Below, piece by piece: positions 1 to 9,332 of a stretch of DNA of 64,000 nt. Each line of letters opens with the position of its first letter. The first letter of the stretch is position 1. Source of the stretch: Pseudacidovorax sp. (GTDB taxonomy: Bacteria; Pseudomonadota; Gammaproteobacteria; Burkholderiales; Burkholderiaceae_C). The stretch covers positions 186,001 to 250,000 of the forward strand of contig NZ_JAGOPN010000005.1 of NCBI RefSeq assembly GCF_017991995.1. The letters run 5' to 3'. The notes beneath the pieces are model-generated. The model was not told the DNA's origin. It did no database searches and saw nothing but the letters and a program-made list of their open reading frames with translations. The position numbers and the translations under genes are program-made.

Positions 1-1
1 G

Positions 2-1021
2 CCCCAGGTCGGCGGCATCATCCGCGCCCGACCCTTCGTCGAGGGCAGCACGGTCAAGGCCGGCCAGGTGCTCTACGAGATCGACGCCCGTCCCTTCGAG
101 GCCGAGGTGCAGCGGGCCGAAGGCGCGCTGGCCAATGCGCAGGCCACGGTCGCCTCGACGCGGGCGCTGGCCGAGCGCTACCGCCAGCTGCTGCCGCAGA
201 ACGCCGTGAGCCGGCAGGAGCACGACAACGCCATCGCGGCCTACGAACAGGCGCAGGCGAACGTGAAGGTGCAGTCGGCCGCGCTCAACACCGCGCGCAT
301 CAACCTGCAGTTCACCCGGGTGACCGCGCCCATCGGCGGACGCACCAGCCGCAGCGCGGTCACGCCCGGCGCGCTGGTGTCGGCCGCGCAGGCCACGCCG
401 CTGCTGACCATCTCGCAACTCAACCCCATCTATGTGGACATCGCGCAGTCCAGCGCCGAGATCCTGCGGCTGCGCCAGGCACTGGCCGCCGGCCGCATCA
501 GCCGCGAGGGCGAAAGCCGCAAGGTGGCGCTGATGCTGGAGGACGGCAGCCGCTATGCCCAGGAAGGCCGCATCAAGCTGGCCGAGGTGACGGTGGACCC
601 AAGCAGTGCCTCGGTGACGCTGCGGGCCGAGTTCCCCAACCCGGACGGCCTGCTGTTGCCCGGAATGTACGTACGCGCGGTGGTCGATGAGGGCACCACG
701 CCCCAGGGCATCGTGGTGCCGGCCTCGGCCATCCAGCGCGACCGGCGCGGCAACCCGACGGTGCGCGTGGTCGGTGATGGCGACAAGCTGGAGGTGCGGC
801 CCGTCGTCACCGGCCGCCCGGTGGGCACCGGCTGGCTGGTGGCCGAGGGCCTGAAGGCCGGCGACCGGCTGGTGCTGGAGGGCGCGCAGAACGCGCAGGC
901 CGGTGCGGCGGTGCGCGTCAAGATGGCGCCGGCCGCGGGCGCCAGCCCGAGCACGGCCAACGCTGCCAACGGCGCGCCCGCGGCAAATGCCGCCAATGCC
1001 GCACCGCGCAGCAACCCATGA
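2..1021 (+). CDS. RND efflux periplasmic adaptor subunit, 5' truncated by window edge
   Basis: This is the C-terminal part of a membrane fusion protein (AcrA/MexA type) that links an inner-membrane RND pump to an outer-membrane channel. The frame is open from base 2, so the signal peptide and first beta strands lie outside the window. Visible parts are the lipoyl-like half (GQVLYEID), the alpha-helical hairpin (roughly GALANAQATVAST to AALNTARINL), the second lipoyl half (TAPIGGRTSRSAVTPGALV) and the beta-barrel and membrane-proximal domains (LLPGMYVRAVV). The tail is rich in Ala, Asn and Pro and looks disordered. The stop overlaps the pump start as ATGA, so the two are translationally coupled. 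It closely resembles the adaptor at 21077. Family call is firm; substrate is unknown. Confidence 0.93.
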   Translation, partial: PQVGGIIRARPFVEGSTVKAGQVLYEIDARPFEAEVQRAEGALANAQATVASTRALAERYRQLLPQNAVSRQEHDNAIAAYEQAQANVKVQSAALNTARINLQFTRVTAPIGGRTSRSAVTPGALVSAAQATPLLTISQLNPIYVDIAQSSAEILRLRQALAAGRISREGESRKVALMLEDGSRYAQEGRIKLAEVTVDPSSASVTLRAEFPNPDGLLLPGMYVRAVVDEGTTPQGIVVPASAIQRDRRGNPTVRVVGDGDKLEVRPVVTGRPVGTGWLVAEGLKAGDRLVLEGAQNAQAGAAVRVKMAPAAGASPSTANAANGAPAANAANAAPRSNP

Positions 1022-4000
1022 TCTCGCGCTTCTTCATCGACCGGCCCATCTTCGCGTGGGTCATCGCCATCACGATCATGCTGGCGGGCGCGCTGGCGAT
1101 CCACCTGCTGCCCGTCACGCGCTACCCGGTGGTGGCGCCGCCGGCCGTGAGCATCAACGCCTTCTACCCCGGCGCCAGCGCGCAGACGGTGGAGAACAGC
1201 GTCACCCAGGTCATCGAGCAGCAGCTCACCGGCCTGGACGGCTACCTGTACATGTCGGCCCGCAGCGACTCGACGGGCCGCGTGTCCATCTTCGTGAGCT
1301 TCGAGCCCGGCACCAATCCCGACACCGCGCAGGTGCAGGTGCAGAACCGCGTGCAGCAGGCCCTGCCCCGGCTGCCGCAGCAGGTGCAGGACCAGGGTGT
1401 CACGGTGCGCAAGGCCGGCGTGGCGCCCGACCTGATCGTCACGCTCTACGACAAGACCGGGCAGCTCTCGCCCGGCGACATCGCCGACTTCCTGGTCAGC
1501 GACCTGCAGGACCCGATCAGCCGCATCGACGGCATCGGCGAGGTGTCGGTGATCGGCGGCCAGTACGCCATGCGCATCTGGCTGGACCCGCACAAGCTGC
1601 GCGGCTTCTCGATGACGCCGGGCGACGTGCAGACGGCCATCGTGCAGCAGAACGTGCAACTGGCCGCCGGCTCGGTGGGCGCGGCGCCCGCGGTGGAGGG
1701 CCAGAACTTCAGCGCCGTGCTCACGGCGCAATCGCGCTTTCGCACGCCCGACGAGTTCCGCAACATCCTGCTGCGCACCAACCGCGACGGCTCGCTGGTG
1801 CGCCTGTCGGACGTGGCGCGGGTGGAGATCGGCTCGGAGAACTACAACTTCACCGGCCGCTACAACGGCTACCCGGCCTCGGGCGTGGTGGTGCGCCTGG
1901 CGCCCACGGCCAATGCGCTGGAGGCCATCGCCGGCGTGAAGACCGCCGTCGACAAGATGCGCGACCAGTTCCCGCCCGGCGTGGACGTGTCCTATCCGCT
2001 GGACACCACGCCCTTCGTCGAGCGCGCCATCAAGGACGTGGTCAAGACGCTGGTCGAGGGCATCGTGCTGGTGGTGCTGGTGATGTTCCTGTTCCTGCAG
2101 AACTGGCGCGCCACGCTGATCCCGGCCATTGCGGTGCCGGTGGTGCTGCTGGGCACCTTCGGCGTGCTTGCGGTGGCGGGCTTCACCATCAACATGCTCA
2201 CGATGTTCGGCATGGTGCTGGCCATCGGCCTGCTGGTGGACGACGCCATCGTGGTGGTGGAGAACGTCGAACGCATCATGGAAGAGGAGCACCTCTCGCC
2301 CAAGGAGGCCACGCGCAAGTCCATGGGCGAGATCACCGGCGCGCTGATCGGCATCGGCGTGGTGCTGTCGGCGGTGTTCCTGCCCATGGCCTTCTTCGGC
2401 GGCGCCACCGGCATCATCTACCGGCAGTTCTCGATCACCATCGTCTCGGCCATGGTGCTGTCGGTGCTGGTAGCGCTGGTGCTCACGCCCGCACTGTGCG
2501 CCACGCTGCTCAAGCAGCATGCCGGCGATGCGCCCAAGCCCAAGCGCACCACCGGCTTCTTCGGCGCCTTCAACCGCTTCTTCGACCGCAGCATGGACAC
2601 CTACGAAGGCAGCCTGCGCAAGCGGCTGCCCCGGCGCTGGCTGTTCATGGCGATCTATGCGGTGATCTGCGCCGGCATGGCCGTGATGTTCATGCGCACG
2701 CCCACCGGCTTCCTGCCCGACGAGGATCAGGGGCGCCTGTTCGTGCAGTACAACCTGCCCGGTGGGGCTACGCTGGATCAGACCCGCGAGGTGGCCGAGC
2801 GGGTGAGCCGCTACTTCACCGAGAACGAGAAGGACACGGTCGACGGCGTGTTCGTGTCGCCCGGCTTCACCAGCGCCGGCGCCGGTCAGAACCAGGGCCA
2901 GGGCTTCATCGCCCTCAAGGACTGGGAGCAGCGCCCCGGCCGCGAGAACACCGCCTTCGCGGTGCTGGAGCGCGCCGGCAAGGCCTTCGCCGGCGACCGG
3001 CAGGCACGCATCTTCATGAGCGCGCCGCCCGCCGTCTCGGGACTGGGCAACTCGGCCGGCTTCGACCTGCAGCTGCAGAACACCAGCGCCATGGACTACG
3101 AGCGCTTCCGGGGCATCCGCGACCAGCTGCTGGCCAAGGCGCGACAAGACCCGCTGCTCACGCAGGTGCGCTTCCAGGGCCAGGAGGACCAGACCACGCT
3201 GCAGGTGGACATCGACCGCGCCAAGGCCGGCTCGCTGGGCATCACGCAGACCGACGTGAACTCGCTGCTGTCCATCACCTTCGGCGGCGCCTACGTCAAC
3301 GACTTCATCGACCGCAACCGCGTCAAGCGCGTGTACCTGCAGGCCGATGCGCCCTTCCGCATGACGCCCGAGGACATCGGCATCTGGAGCCTGCGCACCA
3401 GCACCGGCGCCATGGCGCCCTTCGCCAGCGTCGCCACGCCGCGCTGGAGCTATGGCCCGATGGCGCTCACCCGTTACAACGGCCTGCCCTCCTTCAACAT
3501 CCAGGGTCAGGCCGTGCGCGGCGAAAGCTCGGGCGCGGCGCTCACGCGCATGGAGCAGCTGGTGGCCGAGCTGCCGCCGGGCGTGGGCTATGCGTGGACG
3601 GGCCTGTCGTACCAGGAGAAGCTGGCCTCGGGTCAGGCGCTGTCGCTGTACCTGATCTCGCTGCTGGTGGTGTTTTTGGCGCTGGCGGCGCTGTACGAGA
3701 GCTGGACCATCCCGGTGTCGGTGCTGCTGGTGGTGCCGCTGGGCATCGTGGGCGCGCTGGTGGCGGCCAACCTGCGGGGCATGGACAACGACATCTTCTT
3801 CCAGGTGGGCCTGCTGACCACCATGGGCCTGGCGGCCAAGAACGCGATCCTGATCGTGGAGTTCGCGGCCGAGGGCGAGCGGCGCGGCCTCTCGACCTGG
3901 GACGCGGTGATCCAGGGCGCCAAGCTGCGCCTGCGGCCCATCCTGATGACCTCGCTGGCCTTCGTGGCCGGCGTGGTGCCCCTGGCCATCGCCACCGGCG

Positions 4001-4161
4001 CGGGCTCCGGCAGCCAGAACGCCATCGGCACCGGCGTGATCGGCGGCATGATCACCGGCACCGTGCTGGCGATCTTCTATGTGCCGCTGTTCTATCTGCT
4101 GGTGCGGTCCATCGGGCGCAGGCGGCGCGAGGCGCAGCGGGTGCAGGACGCGGCGGCCTGA
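1018..4161 (+). CDS. RND efflux transporter permease, HAE1 family (AcrB/MexB-like)
   Basis: This 1047-residue protein has the usual length of an AcrB-type proton-driven drug efflux pump. It begins with the family signature [15 protein letters not shown] at the first transmembrane helix. Residues 340-370 hold the TM2 region, and [16 protein letters not shown] contains the paired aspartates of TM4 needed for proton relay. [11 protein letters not shown] and the second-half [12 protein letters not shown] motif are also present. Large periplasmic porter loops follow TM1 and TM7. It overlaps the adaptor gene by four bases. No outer-membrane factor gene follows, so it may share a channel such as the one encoded at 25437. 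Its substrate cannot be read from sequence. Aromatics or antibiotics are typical for the family. Confidence 0.96.
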   Translation: MISRFFIDRPIFAWVIAITIMLAGALAIHLLPVTRYPVVAPPAVSINAFYPGASAQTVENSVTQVIEQQLTGLDGYLYMSARSDSTGRVSIFVSFEPGTNPDTAQVQVQNRVQQALPRLPQQVQDQGVTVRKAGVAPDLIVTLYDKTGQLSPGDIADFLVSDLQDPISRIDGIGEVSVIGGQYAMRIWLDPHKLRGFSMTPGDVQTAIVQQNVQLAAGSVGAAPAVEGQNFSAVLTAQSRFRTPDEFRNILLRTNRDGSLVRLSDVARVEIGSENYNFTGRYNGYPASGVVVRLAPTANALEAIAGVKTAVDKMRDQFPPGVDVSYPLDTTPFVERAIKDVVKTLVEGIVLVVLVMFLFLQNWRATLIPAIAVPVVLLGTFGVLAVAGFTINMLTMFGMVLAIGLLVDDAIVVVENVERIMEEEHLSPKEATRKSMGEITGALIGIGVVLSAVFLPMAFFGGATGIIYRQFSITIVSAMVLSVLVALVLTPALCATLLKQHAGDAPKPKRTTGFFGAFNRFFDRSMDTYEGSLRKRLPRRWLFMAIYAVICAGMAVMFMRTPTGFLPDEDQGRLFVQYNLPGGATLDQTREVAERVSRYFTENEKDTVDGVFVSPGFTSAGAGQNQGQGFIALKDWEQRPGRENTAFAVLERAGKAFAGDRQARIFMSAPPAVSGLGNSAGFDLQLQNTSAMDYERFRGIRDQLLAKARQDPLLTQVRFQGQEDQTTLQVDIDRAKAGSLGITQTDVNSLLSITFGGAYVNDFIDRNRVKRVYLQADAPFRMTPEDIGIWSLRTSTGAMAPFASVATPRWSYGPMALTRYNGLPSFNIQGQAVRGESSGAALTRMEQLVAELPPGVGYAWTGLSYQEKLASGQALSLYLISLLVVFLALAALYESWTIPVSVLLVVPLGIVGALVAANLRGMDNDIFFQVGLLTTMGLAAKNAILIVEFAAEGERRGLSTWDAVIQGAKLRLRPILMTSLAFVAGVVPLAIATGAGSGSQNAIGTGVIGGMITGTVLAIFYVPLFYLLVRSIGRRRREAQRVQDAAA

Positions 4162-4294
4162 GCCGCCTGCCTGCTTGCCTCATCTGCGCTGTTCTGGGCG
4201 GCGCACGGGAGCCCGTGCGGCGCAGCGGCTGAGCTGTCGAACAAATCGCCCGCGTCCTACGCACGGAAGCCTTCGACCGGGTCAGAACGCGCCC

Positions 4295-4789
4295 ATGCCG
4301 GCCGACCCTTTTTCGCGCACCTGCCCTCCGCGCCCAGGCCCCGGCGCGGCAGGCCTGCGACGTCTTGCATGGACGCTGTCCGCGGGCACCGTCTGGCTCG
4401 CGGGCTGCCAGGGCACCGACGACCTCAGCCGCTCCGGCTGCCTGCCGCTGCGCGTGCCCGCCGCGGTGATGCTGCAGCGCGAGACCGGCCTCTACCGCGT
4501 GGGCGACGCCGAGACGCCTGTGCTGTCGGACCATCCGCGCGACACGCGCAACGACGCCTTCCATCGCCGGAGCCTTCTGCGCACGGTGCCGCCGGGCACC
4601 CGCGTGACCATCGATCGGCTGACGCAACGCTGGGGTTTCGACTCCGGCAAGGGCCGCATCAGCGCCTTCGGCACGCTCCCGAGCGGCGAGCGCTTCGAAT
4701 ACGGCTGGGGCGTCGGCACCGTCATCGGCCCGGCGCCATGGGAAGGGCCGGGGATGCCCAACCAGCGAACGGTCCGATGCGGAGATTGA
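4295..4789 (+). CDS. hypothetical lipoprotein
   Basis: I do not recognise a named family in this 164-residue product. Residues 20-38 form a hydrophobic stretch ending in a lipobox (VWLAGC), so it is probably exported and lipid-anchored at about Cys38. The mature part has a short basic and polar region, then RETGLYRVGD and a Gly/aromatic C-terminus (FEYGWGVGTVIG). The N-terminus before the hydrophobic stretch is longer than usual (about 20 residues, proline-rich), so the true start may be a little downstream. It lies 133 bases after the RND pump and is probably a separate unit. Codon use matches the neighbours. Confidence 0.6.
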   Translation: MPADPFSRTCPPRPGPGAAGLRRLAWTLSAGTVWLAGCQGTDDLSRSGCLPLRVPAAVMLQRETGLYRVGDAETPVLSDHPRDTRNDAFHRRSLLRTVPPGTRVTIDRLTQRWGFDSGKGRISAFGTLPSGERFEYGWGVGTVIGPAPWEGPGMPNQRTVRCGD

Positions 4790-4826
4790 TGCGTCGACCG
4801 TCAGGCACTGCACCCGAGGAACTTCC

Positions 4827-5204
4827 ATGACCCTTCGACGCTTCGCCCTCGCTATCAGTCTCGGACTTGCCACGGCCGCCAGCACCCATGTCATGGCCCA
4901 GTCGGTCCTGTACGTCGCGCGCCCGGCCATCGCGCTGAGCGTCAGCGACCGGGCCGCCAGCCGTCAGTCGCCCGTCGAGTTCATCGTCACCATGCCCGGC
5001 GGCAAGACCACCACCGCCACGGCCGCTCCCCAGATGGGCGGCGAACGCGCGGGTACCGTGCACTACCCCAGCGACTTCGGCAACGCCGGCATGCATGTGG
5101 GCGACTACAGCTGGACCGCCCGCATCGCCGGCAAGGTCGTGATGAGCGGCAAGTTCAGCTACCGGCCCTCGAAGGACGGGCAGTTGCTGTTCGTGCCGGG
5201 TTGA
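4827..5204 (+). CDS. small exported hypothetical protein
   Basis: This 125-residue protein begins with a classical Sec signal peptide (MTLRRFALAISLGLATAAS, cleavage probably after HVMAQS). The start is supported by a GAGGAA ribosome binding site seven or eight bases upstream. The mature part of about 100 residues is rich in small and beta-forming residues and contains no cysteine or enzyme motif that I recognise. It is 37 bases downstream of the hypothetical lipoprotein gene on the same strand, so the two may be cotranscribed. A periplasmic location is inferred from the signal peptide; its function is unknown. Confidence 0.62.
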   Translation: MTLRRFALAISLGLATAASTHVMAQSVLYVARPAIALSVSDRAASRQSPVEFIVTMPGGKTTTATAAPQMGGERAGTVHYPSDFGNAGMHVGDYSWTARIAGKVVMSGKFSYRPSKDGQLLFVPG

Positions 5205-5234
5205 GTGAGAGCGGCCAGCCCCTTTCTGCGCTTT

Positions 5235-5768
5235 TCAGACTTCGTTGGGGATCAACGCATTCAGGTCGGTCACGCCCACATCCACGCCCGCCTGGAACAG
5301 CAGCGTGCTGGCCTGGCCGCGGTGGTGCGTCTGGTGGTTGAAGAAGTGCTGCAGCAGCGGACCGAAGCGCTTGGCTTGGCGGGCACCGGCGGTGTTGCCG
5401 TAGCGGACCACCTCATCGAAATGAACGGGCTCCAGCCGCCGAACCATGTCACAGATCAGGGCGTCGTTCTGCACCCTGCGCTCCCGGAGCATCGGCAGGC
5501 TGTCAGCGAGGCGGTCGCGCAGGCCCGTTGGCGCCGGCAGCGCCGAAAGCGGTCCGCGCAGTTCGGCCAGCGCCGGCAACTGGACGAAGCGGTTCAGCCA
5601 GATCAAGTCAGCCGCCACGATGTGGCCGAGCGTGGCGAACAGCGAGCCGAAGAAGGCCCCACGGTCCTCGAACAGCGCCGCCTCCGGCAGCGTGGCGGCC
5701 GCGTCGTAGAGCCGTTCGTTCATCCAGCGGTTGTAGTCCGCCATCAGGGTGCAGAGCGCAGGGGTCAT
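5235..5768 (-). CDS. DinB/YfiT-family putative metalloenzyme
   Basis: The 177-residue product fits the DinB/YfiT four-helix-bundle family, whose members bind a divalent metal through three histidines and often act as thiol transferases or damage-inducible proteins. The first helix (MADYNRWMNERLYDAA), a central histidine in GHIVAADLIWLNRF and the closing NHQTHHRGQA motif are the expected features. An upstream in-frame ATG would add 13 residues, but the shorter start fits the family better, with the first helix close to the N-terminus. It converges with the small exported protein gene. It is unrelated to DNA polymerase IV, which shares the dinB name and is encoded at 42221. Confidence 0.85.
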   Translation of the reverse strand: MTPALCTLMADYNRWMNERLYDAAATLPEAALFEDRGAFFGSLFATLGHIVAADLIWLNRFVQLPALAELRGPLSALPAPTGLRDRLADSLPMLRERRVQNDALICDMVRRLEPVHFDEVVRYGNTAGARQAKRFGPLLQHFFNHQTHHRGQASTLLFQAGVDVGVTDLNALIPNEV

Positions 5769-5927
5769 GGCGCAGACTGTAGCCATGAACACCGCCGCCC
5801 CTGGCACAACTGGCGCGCCGGCCCGGCGTGGAGCGGCCCAGCGTCGTGACGCAGAACATGTGCGACCTCCACGAGCACGCCGGCACCGAGGACGTGGTCC
5901 ACCTGCACGGCCCCTCTTGACGCCGCG

Positions 5928-7703
5928 CTACCTGAAAACGGAGGCCGAGACCGGTCCGTCGCTTCGGAGCTCCGATGGCTCCATCCAGCTCGCCGCGATG
6001 GTGCCATTCGGCCGCATCGCCAGCGAGGTGAACATCGCTGCAGAGGCACCGGCTGCCCCGACGCGGCGGGTGGCTTGCCAACCTTCGCCAGATACATAGC
6101 GTCTGGCGAAGGTGCCCTCCTGATCTCCACCATAGCCCGACTGGTAGGCTCCCCACATCAGCATCAGGTGGCCATTGCGGTCCGCCACGAGGCTGGGCAT
6201 GCGGTTCTGCCAATACGTCCCGTTCGTCGTGCTGACCGTGGTGGCCGTGCTCCAGCCTGAGCCTGGCGTATACCGGCGATACAGGAGATCGCTGCGATAG
6301 TCGGAAAGGTACTGCTGCCAGACGGCATGGAAGCTGCCTGTGCTGTCCGCCACCAGGACCTGCCTCAACGCATTGCCGGAATCGTCCGTTTCGAGCAGCG
6401 CAGGCGTGGTCCATGTACCGCCAGTCCCACCCAGCGTGCTCCACCACAGATCGAAGCGGTAGGGCCCTCCTGCATAGACGAAGGAGTTCCACAACGCCAT
6501 GACCTGGCCGGAGCCGGAAATCGCCAGTCGGGGCGCGAACGGATCGCCCAGCCGGGTGGCGCCCAGCGAAACAGCGGGCTGCCAGCCAGTGCCCAGCTCG
6601 TAGCGTGCAGCCCACACCGGCGCGTCGCTGGTCCGCTGCACCCACAGCGCATACGCGTTGCCTGCCGCATCGATCGCCACCTGCGGCTGTTCGACCTTGT
6701 CGTAAAAGCTGCTGTTGGCCGAACTGCCCAGCCGCACCGGAGCCTGCCAGCCACCCTCGACCGTGAATCGCGCCGCCCAGGCATCCGGATTGCCATAGGG
6801 TGCGACCTGCTTGGCCCACACAGCAAAACCATTGCCGTCGGCACCAACCGCCAGCGAGGCGTCCCCGACATCCAGGCCGCTGTCGAGGCGCACGGGCGTT
6901 TGCCATCCACCGTCCTTCAGGAAGCGCGATGACCATATTTCGACCCCGGACCCGTCAAATTGGGACCAGATCGCCAAACCGCCGCCTTGGCGGTCGAAAC
7001 CCACCTGCGGAAGCAAGGCATTGCGGTTCCCCGGCACGCTGAGCGTTCGGAACCCGCCCCACGCGCCGCTCTCCGTCCGCGTCGCGCTGCGAATCTCATA
7101 CCAGCCGCTGGATGCCTGGCTGGACCAGACGACCACGATGTTGCCTTGGCTGTCCTGCGCCGTGACCGGGTTGCCAGAAACGGCCGTCCTCTCGGCATCC
7201 AGTTGGCGAGGCGTTTCCCACACCCCATCGGCCGTGCGGAACGACCAGGATCGCTCCGCGGCCAGGCCGTTGCCGGCCAGATCCTGCAGGCCGGTTCCCG
7301 CCGTCACCGTGTAGGTGGCCAAGAGGTCGAGCGTCTGCGCTGGCGCAAAAGAGACTTTATGAAGCGTGGCGTCGTAGCTCAGGACCCCGTCCACGGCGGC
7401 GCCCGAGCGAGAAATCTGAACATTGCTGTCCGTCACCGTCGACGCGCGCAAGCCTTCGCTGAAAGTCGCCGAGATCTCCGTGGTGCGAGGTACGTCATTG
7501 CCGGCCGCGGGCACAAAGGCCAGGACGGTCGGCCGCGTCGTGTCGGCGACAGGCGGCGCCGAGGGCGATGGTGCGGGCGCGGGCGCGGGTGCGGAAGGCA
7601 CGACCGGAAAGAAGCCCCCTCCTCCGCCGCCGCCTCCGCCCCCTCCACAGGCCGTCACGACGCCAGCCAGCGCCAAGGAAATCGCGTAACCCAACACCCT
7701 CAT
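5928..7703 (-). CDS. polyGly lipoprotein with Ig-like domain and beta-propeller-like repeats
   Basis: This 591-residue lipoprotein starts with a signal peptide ending in the lipobox VVTAC. Eleven glycines follow the cysteine, then FFPVVPS and a Pro/Ala linker. Residues of about 55-155 look like a bacterial Ig-like Big_5 domain (RPTVLAFVPAAG, ISATFSEGL, LSYDATLHKVSF). The rest consists of repeated units of about 55-60 residues with the pattern W-x-[AT]-P-x-x-L, V-A-x-D-x-x-G-N-x-x-A-x-W, suggesting a beta-propeller. The chosen ATG has AGGGGA six bases upstream; two earlier in-frame ATGs lie 6 and 15 bases before it. Probable surface or periplasmic binding protein. Function is unknown. Confidence 0.8.
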   Translation of the reverse strand: MRVLGYAISLALAGVVTACGGGGGGGGGGGFFPVVPSAPAPAPAPSPSAPPVADTTRPTVLAFVPAAGNDVPRTTEISATFSEGLRASTVTDSNVQISRSGAAVDGVLSYDATLHKVSFAPAQTLDLLATYTVTAGTGLQDLAGNGLAAERSWSFRTADGVWETPRQLDAERTAVSGNPVTAQDSQGNIVVVWSSQASSGWYEIRSATRTESGAWGGFRTLSVPGNRNALLPQVGFDRQGGGLAIWSQFDGSGVEIWSSRFLKDGGWQTPVRLDSGLDVGDASLAVGADGNGFAVWAKQVAPYGNPDAWAARFTVEGGWQAPVRLGSSANSSFYDKVEQPQVAIDAAGNAYALWVQRTSDAPVWAARYELGTGWQPAVSLGATRLGDPFAPRLAISGSGQVMALWNSFVYAGGPYRFDLWWSTLGGTGGTWTTPALLETDDSGNALRQVLVADSTGSFHAVWQQYLSDYRSDLLYRRYTPGSGWSTATTVSTTNGTYWQNRMPSLVADRNGHLMLMWGAYQSGYGGDQEGTFARRYVSGEGWQATRRVGAAGASAAMFTSLAMRPNGTIAASWMEPSELRSDGPVSASVFR

Positions 7704-7873
7704 CCACATTCCCCTCATTGATTGGATTGCTCTCGGGCCGAATGGCCCGGAGTCCAAGGAATGTTAATGAAGCGCGCTATCGAATTTGATGTTGTTTATT
7801 CCCCTGAACGGACGGCGCGCGCGCCTCACCGCGTTGGGTCGAAGCATCGACGCCCGACTGGGGCAAGCCGCGC

Positions 7874-9190
7874 TCAACCGTCGGCGGCCACCACCGGATC
7901 CGGCGCCGGCAGATGGATCATCCCGGTGCGGAAGTCGTACTCGAACACCTCGCCATAGCGGCCCCATTCGATGGCCTGGCGCAGCACGCGCAGGGCCTCG
8001 GAGTCTTCGAGGCTCTCTCGCAGCAGGTCGAGGAAATGCTCTTCGGAGATATGCCCCTGCGGATCCTGCTCCAGGCTGTGGCGGATGTGCGCCGCCAGCG
8101 GCACGCGCTCCAGCAATTGCTGGCCGAACATGCGCTGGCGCCCTGCCCGCGCGCTGCCCGCGTAATGGCGGCCCAGCGGCGTGACCAGCAGGTCGCCTTC
8201 GGCCAGCCGGGCCAGGCCCAGCAGCGACAGGCCCTGCGTGAGCGGCAGCAGGTCGTGGTCGGTCAGCTCGGCCTCGTCGGCCAGGCGCGGAAGGTCGGCA
8301 CGGCCCTGGAAGTCGTCTTCCACCAGCAGCTCCAGCAGGCCTTCCATGCGGGCCACGTCGGCCGAGGGCAGGCGCTCGGCCAGCACCGCATGCTTGGGGC
8401 CGTGGGCCGTGCCCGAGCCGCCGGCCGTCATCAGCGCATAAACCTGGTCGATCAGCATGCGCACCTCCACCGAGTCACGGTCCCGCGGGCGCGGCAACGC
8501 AATGCGCAGCTCGGCGCGCACCCGGCCCGGGTCGGCGGCGAAGACCAGCACGCGGTCGGCCATCAGCACTGCTTCCTCGATGTTGTGCGAGACGACCAGC
8601 ATGGCCTGCGTGGGCATCTGACCGCCCTCCCACAGCGCCAGGATGTCGTCGCGCAGGCGCTCGCCGGTGAGCACGTCCAGGGCCGAGAAGGCCTCGTCCA
8701 TCAGCAGCACGTCGGGCTCGACCACCAGGGCGCGGGCGATGCCCACGCGCTGGCGCATGCCGCCCGAGAGCTCGCGCGGCAGCGCGCCTTCGAAGCCGCC
8801 CAGGCCGATCAGCGCGATGGCTGCCGCCGCGCGCCGGGCCCGCTCGGTCTGCGGCACGCCTCGCGCTTCCAGCCCCAGTTCCACGTTCTGCTGCACCGTC
8901 AGCCAGGGAAAGAGCGCGAAGGACTGGAACACCATCGCGATGCCGCGCGCTGGCCCGTGCAGCGGCTGGCCGCGGTAGCGCACCTCGCCCCGGTCGGCCG
9001 GCACCAGGCCGGCCAGGATGCGCAGCAGCGTGGACTTGCCCGAGCCCGAGGGGCCCAGCAGGGCCACGATCTCGCCCGCGGCCAGGCGCAGGTCCACGTC
9101 CTGCAGCACGGGCCGCGCCGTGCCGTCCGCCGCCCGGAAGCCCTTGCCGACGGCGTGGAGGTCGATGATGGTGTCGCGTTCCTGAATCAT
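7874..9190 (-). CDS. ABC transporter ATPase with C-terminal AAA-associated domain (anion/NitT-TauT type)
   Basis: This 438-residue protein couples ATP hydrolysis to import through the permease encoded upstream at 9333-11057. Residues 46-53 are the Walker A motif GPSGSGKS, LSGGMRQRVG is the ABC signature and VLLMDEAFSALD is Walker B. The sequence resembles nitrate/sulfonate/taurine ATPases. About 180 extra C-terminal residues (from roughly DVARMEGLLELLVEDD) match the AAA-associated domain found on ATPases that partner duplicated permeases. The start is the ATG preceded by AAGGA at nine bases; a longer in-frame start adds 16 residues. The substrate is probably an organic or inorganic anion, but no binding protein lies nearby. 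Confidence 0.92.
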   Translation of the reverse strand: MIQERDTIIDLHAVGKGFRAADGTARPVLQDVDLRLAAGEIVALLGPSGSGKSTLLRILAGLVPADRGEVRYRGQPLHGPARGIAMVFQSFALFPWLTVQQNVELGLEARGVPQTERARRAAAAIALIGLGGFEGALPRELSGGMRQRVGIARALVVEPDVLLMDEAFSALDVLTGERLRDDILALWEGGQMPTQAMLVVSHNIEEAVLMADRVLVFAADPGRVRAELRIALPRPRDRDSVEVRMLIDQVYALMTAGGSGTAHGPKHAVLAERLPSADVARMEGLLELLVEDDFQGRADLPRLADEAELTDHDLLPLTQGLSLLGLARLAEGDLLVTPLGRHYAGSARAGRQRMFGQQLLERVPLAAHIRHSLEQDPQGHISEEHFLDLLRESLEDSEALRVLRQAIEWGRYGEVFEYDFRTGMIHLPAPDPVVAADG

Positions 9191-9239
9191 CTGGTGAGGT
9201 CCTTCGCTGGCAGATTGGACGACGTTGGCGGGAGACACC

Positions 9240-9322
9240 GCGGAACCGGCTTCGCCGGGCCGCTGGTGTCGCCCCCGGAGGGGGGAGGCGGCTACACGAA
9301 GTGAGCAAGCAACGGGGGTGGA
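9240..9322. repeat. probable dispersed Comamonadaceae-type intergenic repeat
   Basis: The stretch between the ABC ATPase and permease genes contains an inverted element (CCCCC-GGA-GGGGG, around 9271-9283) followed by GGCTACACGAAGTGAGCAAG and a GGGGGTGG tail. From memory, very similar strings recur in intergenic regions of Acidovorax and Variovorax relatives. Only one copy is visible here, so the repeat status rests on recollection. It could also form a hairpin that tunes expression between the two ABC genes. Confidence 0.45.
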
Positions 9323-9332
9323 GCCTGAGATC

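Noticed and set aside
553..3147. Very long open frame antisense to the first RND genes
   Set aside because: It mirrors GC-rich codons of two obvious RND genes, is His/Arg/Ala-rich and shows no protein family signature.
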